Source of the DNA: an uncultured Lentisphaerota bacterium
GTDB lineage: Bacteria; Verrucomicrobiota; Kiritimatiellia; CAIQIC01
Direction: 5' to 3'
Length of the DNA stretch: 64,000 nucleotides
Assembly (NCBI GenBank): GCA_903889245.1
Contig: CAISWQ010000102.1
Location: 62,001-126,000 of the forward strand
Below are positions 40,178 through 48,462 of this stretch, piece after piece; position 1 is the first letter of the stretch, and the number at the start of each line of letters is the position of its first letter. The notes under the pieces are model-generated. The model saw nothing but the letters and a program-made list of their open reading frames with translations. It was not told where the DNA came from and made no database searches. The position numbers and the translations under genes were made by a program.

Positions 40178-41347
40178 ATGAGCAAGAAAACCTGGCGGGT
40201 GGCGTTGATGGTACTGCTGTGCGCCGTGTTCACCGTGGTCGCCGCCGTGCTGACCTGCCCCAAATGCGGCTATGAACAGGTCGAGGGCGCAGACAAATGC
40301 AGCCACTGCAATGCCGCGCTGCCCAAGCCGCCCCCCAAGGTGGTTCAGGAGGTTATCAAGCCCGTCAAGCCCACCTGGGCTCTGGCCACCGACGAGGACT
40401 GGCGCAAATCCAGCGAGGCCGCCACCCAGAAAAAACTCTGGCTCGCCTGGTTCTATGCCCGGAACGCCTACACCCTGAACATGATGACCGAAGGCACCAA
40501 CTCCGCCCGCGCCGTCAAGCTCATCGCCCTGCAGCAGGGGTATGAAAAACTGCTCCGCTCCGCCACCGTCACCTGCCCCCGTTGCAAAGGCACCGGGCGC
40601 GCCGATATCCGCATCAAGATGTCCAGTGGCCGCGAGCAGGTCATCCGCAGCGATGCCAGCAAGTGCAAACTCTGCGAGGGGCCCGGCGCGCTGCCGGTCT
40701 TTGTGCGGGCCGACGTTCTCAATCACAGTCGCGCCCAAGTCAAACGCGACTATGATGCCCTCCAGAAAGACCGCGGCTGGGACAGCCTCAGCGGCGTGTG
40801 GCTGCCAGCGGACCTCGCGCGTGAGGTCACCCTCAAGGAGCGGCTGGAATTGATGCGCACCCTTGGCAGCCCCTGCGTGGACTGCGCGGGCATGGGTGCG
40901 GCCGCCTGTACCAAGTGCGATGGCGCCGGCTGGATCAAGTGTAGCAACATGACCTGTGAATCCGGCACCATGCCCTGCTCCGATTGCAACGGCACCGGCA
41001 AACCCAACAAGAAAGCCTCCACCGCCACCTATGGCAGCGGCTACACATCCATCGGCTCGTTCTGCCAGACCTGCAATGGCACCGGCCGGATCACCTGCAA
41101 AACCTGCAAGAGCGCGGCCAGCCTGCCGTGCCAGGCCTGCGGCAACAAGGCCATCACCGTCTGCAAGACTTGCACCGGCAACGGCCAGAATCCCGTCTGC
41201 AGCCGGTGCAAAGGCGATGGCGCGATGCCCTGCAACCGCTGCCGCGGCGCGGGCAAGATACGCGAGGTCGCTTGCACCGAGTGCGGCGGCCAAGGCCAGA
41301 TTCTGTGCGCCGGCTGCAAGGGCGTCGGCCGCGCGGCCAAGCGCTGA
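40178..41347 (+). CDS. Membrane-anchored multi-zinc-finger protein (DnaJ-type CxxCxGxG repeats)
   Basis: A 389-aa protein with an N-terminal span or signal (VALMVLLCAVFTVVAAVLTC), directly followed by a zinc ribbon (CPKCGYEQVEGADKCSHC). More than ten CxxC knuckles follow, many in the CxxCxGxG form of the DnaJ central domain (CPRCKGTGRAD, CVDCAGMGAAACTKCDGAG, CQTCNGTGRITCKTC, CSRCKGDGAMPC). There is no J domain. Such arrays can bind unfolded proteins or act in disulfide exchange. Here they would lie outside the cytoplasm. GAGGA a few bases upstream selects ATG 40178. It is divergent from the tad operon and might assist pilin handling; that is inference. Confidence 0.75.
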   Translation: MSKKTWRVALMVLLCAVFTVVAAVLTCPKCGYEQVEGADKCSHCNAALPKPPPKVVQEVIKPVKPTWALATDEDWRKSSEAATQKKLWLAWFYARNAYTLNMMTEGTNSARAVKLIALQQGYEKLLRSATVTCPRCKGTGRADIRIKMSSGREQVIRSDASKCKLCEGPGALPVFVRADVLNHSRAQVKRDYDALQKDRGWDSLSGVWLPADLAREVTLKERLELMRTLGSPCVDCAGMGAAACTKCDGAGWIKCSNMTCESGTMPCSDCNGTGKPNKKASTATYGSGYTSIGSFCQTCNGTGRITCKTCKSAASLPCQACGNKAITVCKTCTGNGQNPVCSRCKGDGAMPCNRCRGAGKIREVACTECGGQGQILCAGCKGVGRAAKR

Positions 41348-41354
41348 AGCGCCT

Positions 41355-41432
41355 GTCCAAGCCCTGGAAAAACACCGGTTGAGATTTTCCCATACTTGGA
41401 GAAATCGCCGGCGGCGGTTCCAATCCTTGGAA
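41355..41432. repeat. Palindromic array, 3 units
   Basis: Units start at 41355, 41387 and 41418. The steps are 32 and 31 bp. The last ends 10 bp before the tspO start codon. Confidence 0.85.
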
Positions 41433-41442
41433 AGAGAAAACC

Positions 41443-41913
41443 ATGCTGCGTTGGAAAAACTGGGCCAGTCTGTTGTTCTGGCTGGCGCTCTGTCTGGGCG
41501 CGGGCGCCCTTGGTTCGCTGGTTACGATGGACTCCATCAAGACGTGGTATCCCGCACTGCACAAGCCCGTCTGGACTCCGCCCGCCTGGCTCTTTGGCCC
41601 GGTCTGGACCACGCTCTACCTGATGATGGCCGTGGCCGCACAGCGCATCACGCTACGTGCAAACCGCCGCTTGCCCTTGGCGCTCTTTGGACTGCAACTC
41701 GCGCTTAATGCGGCTTGGTCGCCGGTTTTCTTTGGTGCGCATCAGGTCGGCGGGGCGCTGGTCATTCTCACCGCGCTCTGTCTGACACTCCTCGCGACCA
41801 CCATCACTTTCTTTCGCCGCGACGCGTTCGCCGGCGCGCTGCTGGTCCCCTATCTCACCTGGTGCATCTTCGCGGGGACGCTCAATCTGGCTATCTGGCG
41901 ACTCAATCCTTAA
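41443..41913 (+). CDS. tspO: TspO/MBR-family membrane protein
   Basis: A 156-aa five-span membrane protein. WYPALHKPVWTPPAWLFGPVWTTLYLMM is the classic TspO block (given here as family evidence: W-x-P-x2-K-P-x-W-x-P-P, residues 35-62). LNAAWSPVFFG near residue 87 is a second signature. TspO proteins bind tetrapyrroles and have roles in stress and porphyrin handling. It ends 31 bp before the cca start, so the two may be co-transcribed. Confidence 0.93.
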   Translation: MLRWKNWASLLFWLALCLGAGALGSLVTMDSIKTWYPALHKPVWTPPAWLFGPVWTTLYLMMAVAAQRITLRANRRLPLALFGLQLALNAAWSPVFFGAHQVGGALVILTALCLTLLATTITFFRRDAFAGALLVPYLTWCIFAGTLNLAIWRLNP

Positions 41914-41944
41914 CGTGGCATGGAAAATCTGGGATACTGCCGCC

Positions 41945-43300
41945 ATGACTGAACTCCCCATCGCCGCCCAAGAAGCGCACGCCCACGAGATCGCGCGGAC
42001 GCTGCGGGCGGCCGGCCACCAAGCCCTCTTTGCCGGTGGCTGTGTCCGCGACTTACTGCTCGGCCGCGCGCCGAAGGATTTCGACATCGCCACCAGCGCC
42101 ACACCCGACGACATCGCGAACCTGTTCCCGCGCACCCTCGCCACCGGCCGCGCGTTCGGCGTCATGCAGGTGGTACTGGCGGGACACCCGACCGAGGTCG
42201 CCACTTTCCGCCGTGATATCGGCGGCACCGACGGACGGAGGCCTGAGACCGTCGCCTTCAGCACTCCGGTGGAGGACGCGCAGCGCCGTGACTTCACGGT
42301 CAACGGGTTGTTTCAAGATCCGGAGACCGGCGAAGTCATTGACTACGTCGGCGGGCGCGCGGATTTGGAAAAGAAAATTGTGCGCGCCATTGGCGTACCG
42401 CGTGCGCGCTTCGCCGAGGATTATCTACGACTACTGCGCGCTGTGCGGTTTGCGGCCACACTGGAGTTCACCATCGAGCCAGAGACGTTCGCGGCGCTGG
42501 CTGAATCCTCACCGCGTATCACAGCCATCAGTGCAGAACGTATCCAGCAGGAACTGTCGCGGTTGCTCGTCGAGGCCCCGCGCGCCGGGCAGGCGTTACG
42601 ACTGCTCCAGCGCAGTGGGCTGCTCCCCGCGCTGCTGCCAGAAGTCGCCGCGCTGGAAGGCCAGGAACAGCCGCCGCAATTCCACCCCGAAGGCGACGTC
42701 TTCGAGCACACCGTCATCATGCTCGACACGATGCCCGCTGGCCGCAGCCGTGTACTCGCGTGGGCCGTACTGCTGCACGACATCGGTAAGCCGCCGACCG
42801 CGACGCTGACGCGCGAGCCCGATGGCAGCGAGCGCATCCGCTTCCATTACCACGACGAGGCCGGCGCAAAAATGGCAGGGGGAATTCTGCGCCGGCTGAA
42901 AATGCCCGCCGACGAAATCGAGGACATCACTTACTGCGTCAAAAACCACATGCGTTTCAAGGAGGTCCGGCAGATGCGTCGCGCGAAACTGCGGCAGCTC
43001 GTTGGCGCGCGGACGTTTCCGGTCGAGCTCGAACTGCACCGCCTCGATTGCACCGCGAGCCACGGCGATGTCGTGAATGTCGCATTTCTCCGGCAGTTTC
43101 GGAAGGAACTGCAAAATGAGCCGGTCCTGCCCAAGCCATGGATTACCGGCCACGACTTGCTGGCTCGCGGGCTCAAGCCCGGGCCAGAGTTGGGTCGCTG
43201 GCACAAGCGCGCCTACGAACGACAGCTTGAAGGCGCGCTGACCACGCGCGAAGAACTGCTTGCTTGGCTCGATGCCGAACTACAGCCCCCCACCCCATAA
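41945..43300 (+). CDS. cca: CCA-adding enzyme / polyA polymerase family with HD domain
   Basis: A 451-aa nucleotidyltransferase. The head has GGCVRDLLLGR (31-41) and the metal-binding DFDIATS (45-51), then RRDFTVNGLF and the neck motif RFAEDYLRLLRAVRFA. The C-terminal half adds an HD domain (LLHDIGKPP, HD at 278-279), common in bacterial CCA enzymes. It adds or repairs the 3' CCA of tRNAs. ATG 41945 (MTELPIAAQEAHAHE) is preferred over ATG 41915. Its 3' end faces the SIAE gene across a palindromic array. Confidence 0.9.
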   Translation: MTELPIAAQEAHAHEIARTLRAAGHQALFAGGCVRDLLLGRAPKDFDIATSATPDDIANLFPRTLATGRAFGVMQVVLAGHPTEVATFRRDIGGTDGRRPETVAFSTPVEDAQRRDFTVNGLFQDPETGEVIDYVGGRADLEKKIVRAIGVPRARFAEDYLRLLRAVRFAATLEFTIEPETFAALAESSPRITAISAERIQQELSRLLVEAPRAGQALRLLQRSGLLPALLPEVAALEGQEQPPQFHPEGDVFEHTVIMLDTMPAGRSRVLAWAVLLHDIGKPPTATLTREPDGSERIRFHYHDEAGAKMAGGILRRLKMPADEIEDITYCVKNHMRFKEVRQMRRAKLRQLVGARTFPVELELHRLDCTASHGDVVNVAFLRQFRKELQNEPVLPKPWITGHDLLARGLKPGPELGRWHKRAYERQLEGALTTREELLAWLDAELQPPTP

Positions 43301-43313
43301 CGACTGCGGCGCT

Positions 43314-43390
43314 TTCCAGGGGCTGGGAATCGCTGCGGCAACTTTCCCAACCCTTGGAGAAAAGAACGGAACTTTTCCCAAGGCTTGGAA
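43314..43390. repeat. Palindromic array, 3 units
   Basis: Units start at 43314, 43344 and 43375. The steps are 30 and 31 bp. All three carry substitutions. It lies between convergent cca and the sialate esterase gene, ending 3 bp from the latter's stop. Confidence 0.82.
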
Positions 43391-43392
43391 CT

Positions 43393-44889
43393 TTATTTCT
43401 CTGTGTCGGTGCGGAACGGCGTCGCGGGCAGGCCGGCCTTGTTGAAGAGGTTGAGGTCCGGGACGTTCGTCCAGCCGTAGCGGACGGCGACCGGTGCCTT
43501 GACCTCGGTGGCGCTGACGACCACGGTGTCGCCTTCGATCATGGCGTTGGCGGCGACAAACTTCTTGTCGGCGCCGGCGAGGGTGAAGCCCCTCAAGTCG
43601 CCATCCTTGGCGACGAGTCCGCCACCGAGGTGCTCGAACGTCAGCACGGCCTTGCCGCCGCTGACCTTCAGCTTCTTGAAGACGGGACCGCTGTATTCGA
43701 TTTTCTCGCCGTAGGTCAGCGCGCGCGCCGCGAGCGCCAGGCGGCCGCCCACCGGCTCTTTGGCCCGCGGATGGATGTCGGTGGCGTGGCCATGGTCGGT
43801 GATGACCGCCATCGCGGTGTTCGGCGTCTTCTGCCACGCGATGAGCTGCGCCTCGCGCAGTTCCGGCGTCATGCCCTGGTGCGGCGCGATCTGCACGAAG
43901 AAGAAGGGGAAGTCGCCCAAGCCCCAGACCTTCCGCCAACTGCCGATCATCGCCGGGAACAGCGTCTGGTATTCCTTCTGGCGGCCGTTGTTCGATTCGC
44001 CCTGATACCAGATCGCGCCGCGGATCGCATAGGGCAGCAGCGGCGCGATCATCCCGTTATAGAGCACGCTCGGCCGGTTCGGGCCGGTGCGCGGGTCCTG
44101 CGGCGCGCGCGGCGCGTTCGGCGCCGGCTTGCCCTCGGCCTTGGCCTTGGCGACCACCTCCTTGTGCTTCGCCAGCGCCTGCTCATGCTGCGCCTTCGCC
44201 TTGACCGGATCGAATTTTGCGAGGGCCTCGGCTTGCCGCGTGAGCGCCTCCGGCAGCGCCTTCTTGAGTGACGCCGGCTCGGTCCACGCCTCGGCATAGG
44301 TGCCGCCCCAGTCGCTCTCGATCATGCCGACCGGGATGTTCAGCGCCTTGCGCAGATCGCGTGCGAAAAAATAGCCGACGGCGCTGAAGCTCTCGACGCT
44401 CTTGGGATCGCATACCTGCCACACGGCCTTGACGCCGGTCTGCGGTTCATCGGCCGTGGCCTTCGGCACATGAAACAGGCGCAGTTGTGGGTCGGCCGTG
44501 TTCGGAATCACCTGCACTCCGTTCTCCGCGGCACGCAGCGGCCATTCCATATTCGACTGCCCGCTGCACACCCAGACCTCGCCCACGCAAACGTTCGTCA
44601 GCGTGATCGTGTTCGCGCCGCGGATGACCAGCTTGAACGGCCCGCCCGCCTTGCACTTGCCGAGCTTCGCCTGCCACTTGCCATCGGCGCCGGCGGTCGC
44701 CGTTGCCGTCTGCCCGCAGAACTCGACCGTCACCTTTTCGCCGGTCTTGGCTGTGCCCCAGACAGGGATGCGCGCCTCGCGTTGCAACACCGCACCCTCG
44801 GTGAACAGCGGATGCGGCTGCACCTCGGCCCGGACCACAACCTGCCCGACACACAACACGGCAATCAACAACAACCGTTTACGATTCAT
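43393..44889 (-). CDS. Secreted sialate O-acetylesterase-family carbohydrate esterase
   Basis: A 498-aa exported SGNH-type esterase with a signal peptide (LLLIAVLCVGQVVVRA). An N-terminal beta domain (ARIPVWGTAKTGEKVTVEF) precedes the SASA catalytic core: GQSNMEWP (110-117) with the nucleophile serine, WYQGESNNG in the middle, and DIHPRAKEPVG with the catalytic Asp and His. A Lys/Ala-rich stretch (KHKEVVAKAKAEGKPAPN) is inserted mid-protein. Family members remove acetyl groups from sialic acids or plant glycans; the ending of the substrate list cannot be read from sequence. Confidence 0.88.
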   Translation of the reverse strand: MNRKRLLLIAVLCVGQVVVRAEVQPHPLFTEGAVLQREARIPVWGTAKTGEKVTVEFCGQTATATAGADGKWQAKLGKCKAGGPFKLVIRGANTITLTNVCVGEVWVCSGQSNMEWPLRAAENGVQVIPNTADPQLRLFHVPKATADEPQTGVKAVWQVCDPKSVESFSAVGYFFARDLRKALNIPVGMIESDWGGTYAEAWTEPASLKKALPEALTRQAEALAKFDPVKAKAQHEQALAKHKEVVAKAKAEGKPAPNAPRAPQDPRTGPNRPSVLYNGMIAPLLPYAIRGAIWYQGESNNGRQKEYQTLFPAMIGSWRKVWGLGDFPFFFVQIAPHQGMTPELREAQLIAWQKTPNTAMAVITDHGHATDIHPRAKEPVGGRLALAARALTYGEKIEYSGPVFKKLKVSGGKAVLTFEHLGGGLVAKDGDLRGFTLAGADKKFVAANAMIEGDTVVVSATEVKAPVAVRYGWTNVPDLNLFNKAGLPATPFRTDTEK

Positions 44890-44938
44890 CAGGGGTCTCC
44901 TTTGGTGAAGTTTGGCGTCAAACGGATATTGCGCGGGA

Positions 44939-45451
44939 TTATTTTGAAGAGACTTCGTTGCTTTCGAGATAGCAGCCCTTCTCGGTCCATTTGTCCTGCG
45001 GAAACTCCTTGTTGGGATCCACGATCACGTGCCCTTCGGCGTTGACACTGATGCCGAGGCGGACGAGACCGCTTGTCGCCGGACCGACCTGCACCATACC
45101 CTCGCCATCGAACGTCGAGCCGTGCGCACCGCACAGAATCCGCGTCGCGTCCTGCGGATCACGGCGCAGCGTCTTGCCCATGTGTGGGCAGGTCGTGCTC
45201 GCGGCGAACAGCTTGCCCTGGTGGCGCATCACGAAGAAATCGTCATCCGTGAATTTCTCGGAGATGCCATCCTCGGTGTAGTCCTTGAGCTTGCCGATAT
45301 CCACAGTCGGCAGCTTTTTCTTATCCGCAGCGGCGACCGCGAGCGCGCCGAGCACGCAGCCAGAGCCGACCGCCAGGAACTGCCGGCGATTGAGGTGTCC
45401 CGGGCAACCCGGACAATGCTGCGGAGCAGGAGTGTTCGTCACAGTTTTCAT
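44939..45451 (-). CDS. Tat-exported Rieske [2Fe-2S] protein
   Basis: A 170-aa protein with a twin-arginine signal (NRRQFLAVGSG, residues 21-31) and a Rieske domain: CPH at 88-90 and CGAH at 107-110 supply two Cys and two His cluster ligands. It also has a CPGCPGH stretch before the Tat motif. It would act outside the cytoplasm in electron transfer. No cytochrome b gene is next to it, so it is not clearly part of a bc complex. The ATG at 45451 opens the Tat leader; the upstream extension is not needed. Confidence 0.85.
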   Translation of the reverse strand: MKTVTNTPAPQHCPGCPGHLNRRQFLAVGSGCVLGALAVAAADKKKLPTVDIGKLKDYTEDGISEKFTDDDFFVMRHQGKLFAASTTCPHMGKTLRRDPQDATRILCGAHGSTFDGEGMVQVGPATSGLVRLGISVNAEGHVIVDPNKEFPQDKWTEKGCYLESNEVSSK

Positions 45452-45847
45452 GGCCGCCGAATAAAGCCTGCCGCGACCCGAGTCAAGCCCAACCTCGCAG
45501 CGGCTGGGACGTCCAGTCCGTCTATGTGGCGCGCAAGGATGATACGCCTTCGGTAAACAAACACTGGCCGTGGCGCTGGTGCCGGGCGGCAAGCTGGAGA
45601 GTCCTATCCGTCTTTATCCGCTGGCTACTTGGTGAGATGGCAGCCTGCTGTTATTTGAGGGGTGCACCTCCGTCCCGTGAAAAGAGCCTGCGCGCCAGCC
45701 GCGGCGAGTTGTCCACGGCAGACGGTGGCGCAAAAGTGCGAAGACTCCGTTGCACCCGGGACACAATTCTTTTTTCCTGCCTCTGGAGGATCGAGAGTAC
45801 CGGGACCTTGGTGTGGGACCTGCTCACAAAGCCCCGGGACAAAACCC
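45452..45847. other. Gap with degraded coding traces
   Basis: About 400 bp without an intact gene. On the plus strand, SGWDVQSVYVARKDDTPSVN (about 45498-45560) continues, after a frame change, as KQTLAVALVPGGKLESPIRL up to a stop near 45630. These look like pieces of one decayed gene of unknown family. The rest shows nothing recognisable and no palindromic units. Confidence 0.35.
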
Positions 45848-46147
45848 ATGTTCACTTCGCCCATATTTGAAAATACGAAAACGCCGGCCTCCTGCGCGCC
45901 GGTACAGGTGCCACCCACGCCCTTACCTGTACGGCACGTTGTCCCGCCACCGCCGCCAGCGATGTTCACCCCGCGTGTAGCGCAGCACAACCAACCCCTG
46001 AATGTCGCCGCCTCTGTAGTGTTGGTGTTGTTCTTCCTCTGCCTGTCCATCGGTGTGGTGGTCTTCACCACCGCAGCGGATCATGCGGCCAAGAAGAATC
46101 GCGCCCAGGAACCTGCCCGGACGCTGCCCATATTCCCCGCGCGCTAA
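45848..46147 (+). CDS. Small proline-rich single-span membrane protein
   Basis: A 99-aa protein of unknown function. The N-terminal half is rich in proline (VPPTPLPVRHVVPPPPPA) and probably cytoplasmic. One membrane span follows (VAASVVLVLFFLCLSIGVVVF), with a short basic tail (HAAKKNRAQ). A longer frame extends upstream, but MFTSPIFENTKTPA reads as a natural start. The layout recalls small scaffold-like envelope proteins; no family is claimed. Confidence 0.5.
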   Translation: MFTSPIFENTKTPASCAPVQVPPTPLPVRHVVPPPPPAMFTPRVAQHNQPLNVAASVVLVLFFLCLSIGVVVFTTAADHAAKKNRAQEPARTLPIFPAR

Positions 46148-46161
46148 GACAACCTCCGCAC

Positions 46162-47511
46162 TCACACCTCAACCAAACCGAGTGGCTCGGCGGTTTGCCA
46201 GCCGCCACGCGTGAAGTCGGGGATGGTCACCGAACTGCCATCCTGTTTGACCGATTGCTCGGTCAGCTCCACCAGTGCGCTCCATGTGACGCCGTCATAG
46301 ACGCTGTGGTCGAGCGGCAGGCCGTTGAGCAGGCAGTGGCAGAGCCGGTATTCCATCAAGAAATCCATCCCGCCGTGACCGCCCGCCTTCTTCGCCAGCT
46401 CGCCGACCTTTTGCCACAGCGGATGCGTGAACCGGGCCTTCAACTCGGCCAGCGTTTTTTCGTCCACCCAGTCGTGCCAGCGCGGGCTCAAGGCGACGCG
46501 CAGCGGGTAGGAGCACAGCGTACCCTTCGTGCCGCTGATCAGGTTGATGCGCGTGTACGGGCGCGGACTGTAGCGGCCATACTGGATCATGATCGTCCGG
46601 CCGCGCGCGGTGCGGACGACCGTGGTGTTCATGTCGCCCGCCGCGTAACGGACCTGGCCGCGCGGATCGTTCGGGCCGAAGCGCTCCTTGATGTAGCTCG
46701 TCAGCCCGAACTCGGCCGACTCCATCGAGACCAGCCGCTCAAAGCGGTCGCCGCGGTTGATGCCCATGTACTGGCAGAGCGGGCCGAGCCCGTGCGTCGG
46801 GTAGGAGTTGCCCGCGTGCCGCCGGAAGAATTCGAGCGGGTAGTTTTTGTAATAGGTGTTGTCCAACAGGCCCGCGCGCAACTCGTGGATATAGCCGCAG
46901 TCGCCGTGGACCAGCTCGCCGAGCACGCCGTGGCGCGCGAGCGTGAGGGCAAACAGCTCGTCCTCGCCGTAGCAGCAGTTCTCCAGCATCATGCAGTGGA
47001 GCCGCGTCCGCTCGGCCATGTCCACCAGCTTCCAACAATCGGCCACGGTCATCGCGATGGGCACCTCCACCACGACGTGCTTGCCGCACTGCATCGCGTA
47101 GAGCGCCATCGGCACGTGCCACTCCCACGGCGTGCAGACATAGACCAAGTTCACGTCCGGCCGCTCGCACAGCTTCTTGAAGATGTGCTCGGAGCCGAAG
47201 TAACCCGCCGGTTTCGGATGGCCGGCCGCCACGACATCAAACTGGCTCTTGGCAACGCGCGCCTCAAAGACATCACAGAGGGCCACGACTTTGGCCTTGG
47301 ATATCCGGCTCAAGCGCCGCACGGCGGCCGGCCCGCGATGGCCGACGCCGATGAAGCCGACGCGCACCTCGTCGAGCGCCGGCGCCTTGAGGCCAAAGAC
47401 CGGACCCGCGCCCTGGCTGCGCGCCGGGGCGGCTGTCTGGCAGCCCGCGAGCGCCGTGGCGGCGGTCGAGCAGGCGAGGGTCTTCAGGAAATCACGTCGG
47501 GGCTGTTCCAT
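46162..47511 (-). CDS. Tat-exported Gfo/Idh/MocA-family protein, GH109-like
   Basis: A 449-aa protein with a twin-arginine lipoprotein leader (RRDFLKTLACSTAATALAGC). The NAD-binding fold shows VGFIGVGHRGPAAVRRL near residue 49, VVALCDVFE, then YVCTPWEWHVPMALYAMQ and HVVVEVPIAMT. Near the C-terminus is KKAGGHGGMDFLMEYR. Tat export plus the GGHGGMDF stretch fits GH109, an NAD-dependent family that includes alpha-N-acetylgalactosaminidases. Other secreted oxidoreductases of the superfamily are the alternative. AAAGGA sits 6 nt upstream of the ATG. Confidence 0.82.
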   Translation of the reverse strand: MEQPRRDFLKTLACSTAATALAGCQTAAPARSQGAGPVFGLKAPALDEVRVGFIGVGHRGPAAVRRLSRISKAKVVALCDVFEARVAKSQFDVVAAGHPKPAGYFGSEHIFKKLCERPDVNLVYVCTPWEWHVPMALYAMQCGKHVVVEVPIAMTVADCWKLVDMAERTRLHCMMLENCCYGEDELFALTLARHGVLGELVHGDCGYIHELRAGLLDNTYYKNYPLEFFRRHAGNSYPTHGLGPLCQYMGINRGDRFERLVSMESAEFGLTSYIKERFGPNDPRGQVRYAAGDMNTTVVRTARGRTIMIQYGRYSPRPYTRINLISGTKGTLCSYPLRVALSPRWHDWVDEKTLAELKARFTHPLWQKVGELAKKAGGHGGMDFLMEYRLCHCLLNGLPLDHSVYDGVTWSALVELTEQSVKQDGSSVTIPDFTRGGWQTAEPLGLVEV

Positions 47512-47649
47512 GGCGGTTCCTTTCGCATAAGCATGGCGCGGATATTCCCGCGCAGCGGAAAAGGAAGCAAGCGCTTTCCTTGGATGGACTCCGCGGCGCG
47601 TTTCTGGTTCTCTTCCGCGGACACGATCAGCGACTTGGAGACCGGACAC

Positions 47650-48327
47650 ATGCTGCGATGGGAATTGCTGGACACGGCCGCCGTCCCCGGAGAGGGCGGC
47701 GAACTGCGCCTCTACCGGCGCGGCGACGAGTACTCGATCCGCGCCAACGGCTTCGAGTTGATGAACAGCCGCGTCCACGGATCGGAGGAGGAACTGGCGG
47801 AACGCGTCTGCGTACGCCTCTCTGGCCGGCCCACGCCACGCCTGCTGATCGGCGGGCTCGGCATGGGCTTCACGCTCGCGGCGGCCCTGCCACGGCTCAA
47901 AGGTGACGCGCGCGTGGAGGTGGTGGAGTTGGTGCCAGCGGTCGTCGCCTGGTGCCGCGGCCCGCTGGCCCACGTGGCCGGGGCGGCGCTGACGGATAAA
48001 CGCGTGACCCTCCACGAGGCTGACGTGCGCCAGTTGCTGCACGCGCGCCCGAACTATTTCGATGCGATCATCCTCGACGTGGATAACGGCCCGGCCGGGC
48101 TGATGCGGAAGGAAAACGACTGGCTCTATGGCCGCGCCGGCCTGCGCGTCGCGTGTGCGTCGCTGCGCCCGCGTGGCGTGCTCGCCGTCTGGTCGGCCGC
48201 GCCGGACCAGGCCTTCGTCCGGCGCTTGCAGCAGGTGGGTTTCAGCGTGGAGGCGATTCCCGTCCGCGCCCGCCGCGGCCACAAGGGTGGCCATCACCTC
48301 ATCTGGCTGGCTACCCGGCCCGCGTGA
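47650..48327 (+). CDS. Spermidine synthase-like SAM-binding protein
   Basis: A 225-aa Rossmann-fold protein. RLLIGGLGMGFTLAAAL (about residues 58-74) is the SAM/decarboxylated-SAM-binding loop. VEVVELVPAVVAW follows, and YFDAIILDVDNGP gives the acidic loop seen in spermidine-synthase relatives. The N-terminal part keeps the short beta region (GELRLYRRGDEYSIRANG). PVC genomes often carry such stand-alone homologues whose product is unknown. ATG 47650 is the first sensible start after the divergent GH109-like gene. A three-unit array follows. Confidence 0.75.
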   Translation: MLRWELLDTAAVPGEGGELRLYRRGDEYSIRANGFELMNSRVHGSEEELAERVCVRLSGRPTPRLLIGGLGMGFTLAAALPRLKGDARVEVVELVPAVVAWCRGPLAHVAGAALTDKRVTLHEADVRQLLHARPNYFDAIILDVDNGPAGLMRKENDWLYGRAGLRVACASLRPRGVLAVWSAAPDQAFVRRLQQVGFSVEAIPVRARRGHKGGHHLIWLATRPA

Positions 48328-48381
48328 GCGCTGCAAATTCTGCTTTTGTCTGCGTCCGCTGCACGTTACAGTGCCGCCGCT

Positions 48382-48459
48382 TTCCCAACCTTGGAAGCCG
48401 GACGGGCTGGCTTTTCCAAGGGTTGGAACAATAACGGAACGGGGTTCCAAGGATTGGAA
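48382..48459. repeat. Palindromic array, 3 units, abutting a start codon
   Basis: Units start at 48382, 48414 and 48445. The steps are 32 and 31 bp. The last, TTCCAAGGATTGGAA, ends 3 bp before the ATG of the next gene, and its AAGGA could serve as the ribosome site. Confidence 0.9.
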
Positions 48460-48462
48460 AAC

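Noticed and set aside
45526-45870. Open plus-strand frame in the Rieske-downstream gap as a gene
   Set aside because: Composition is not protein-like after the first 25 residues. Better explained as a frameshifted remnant.
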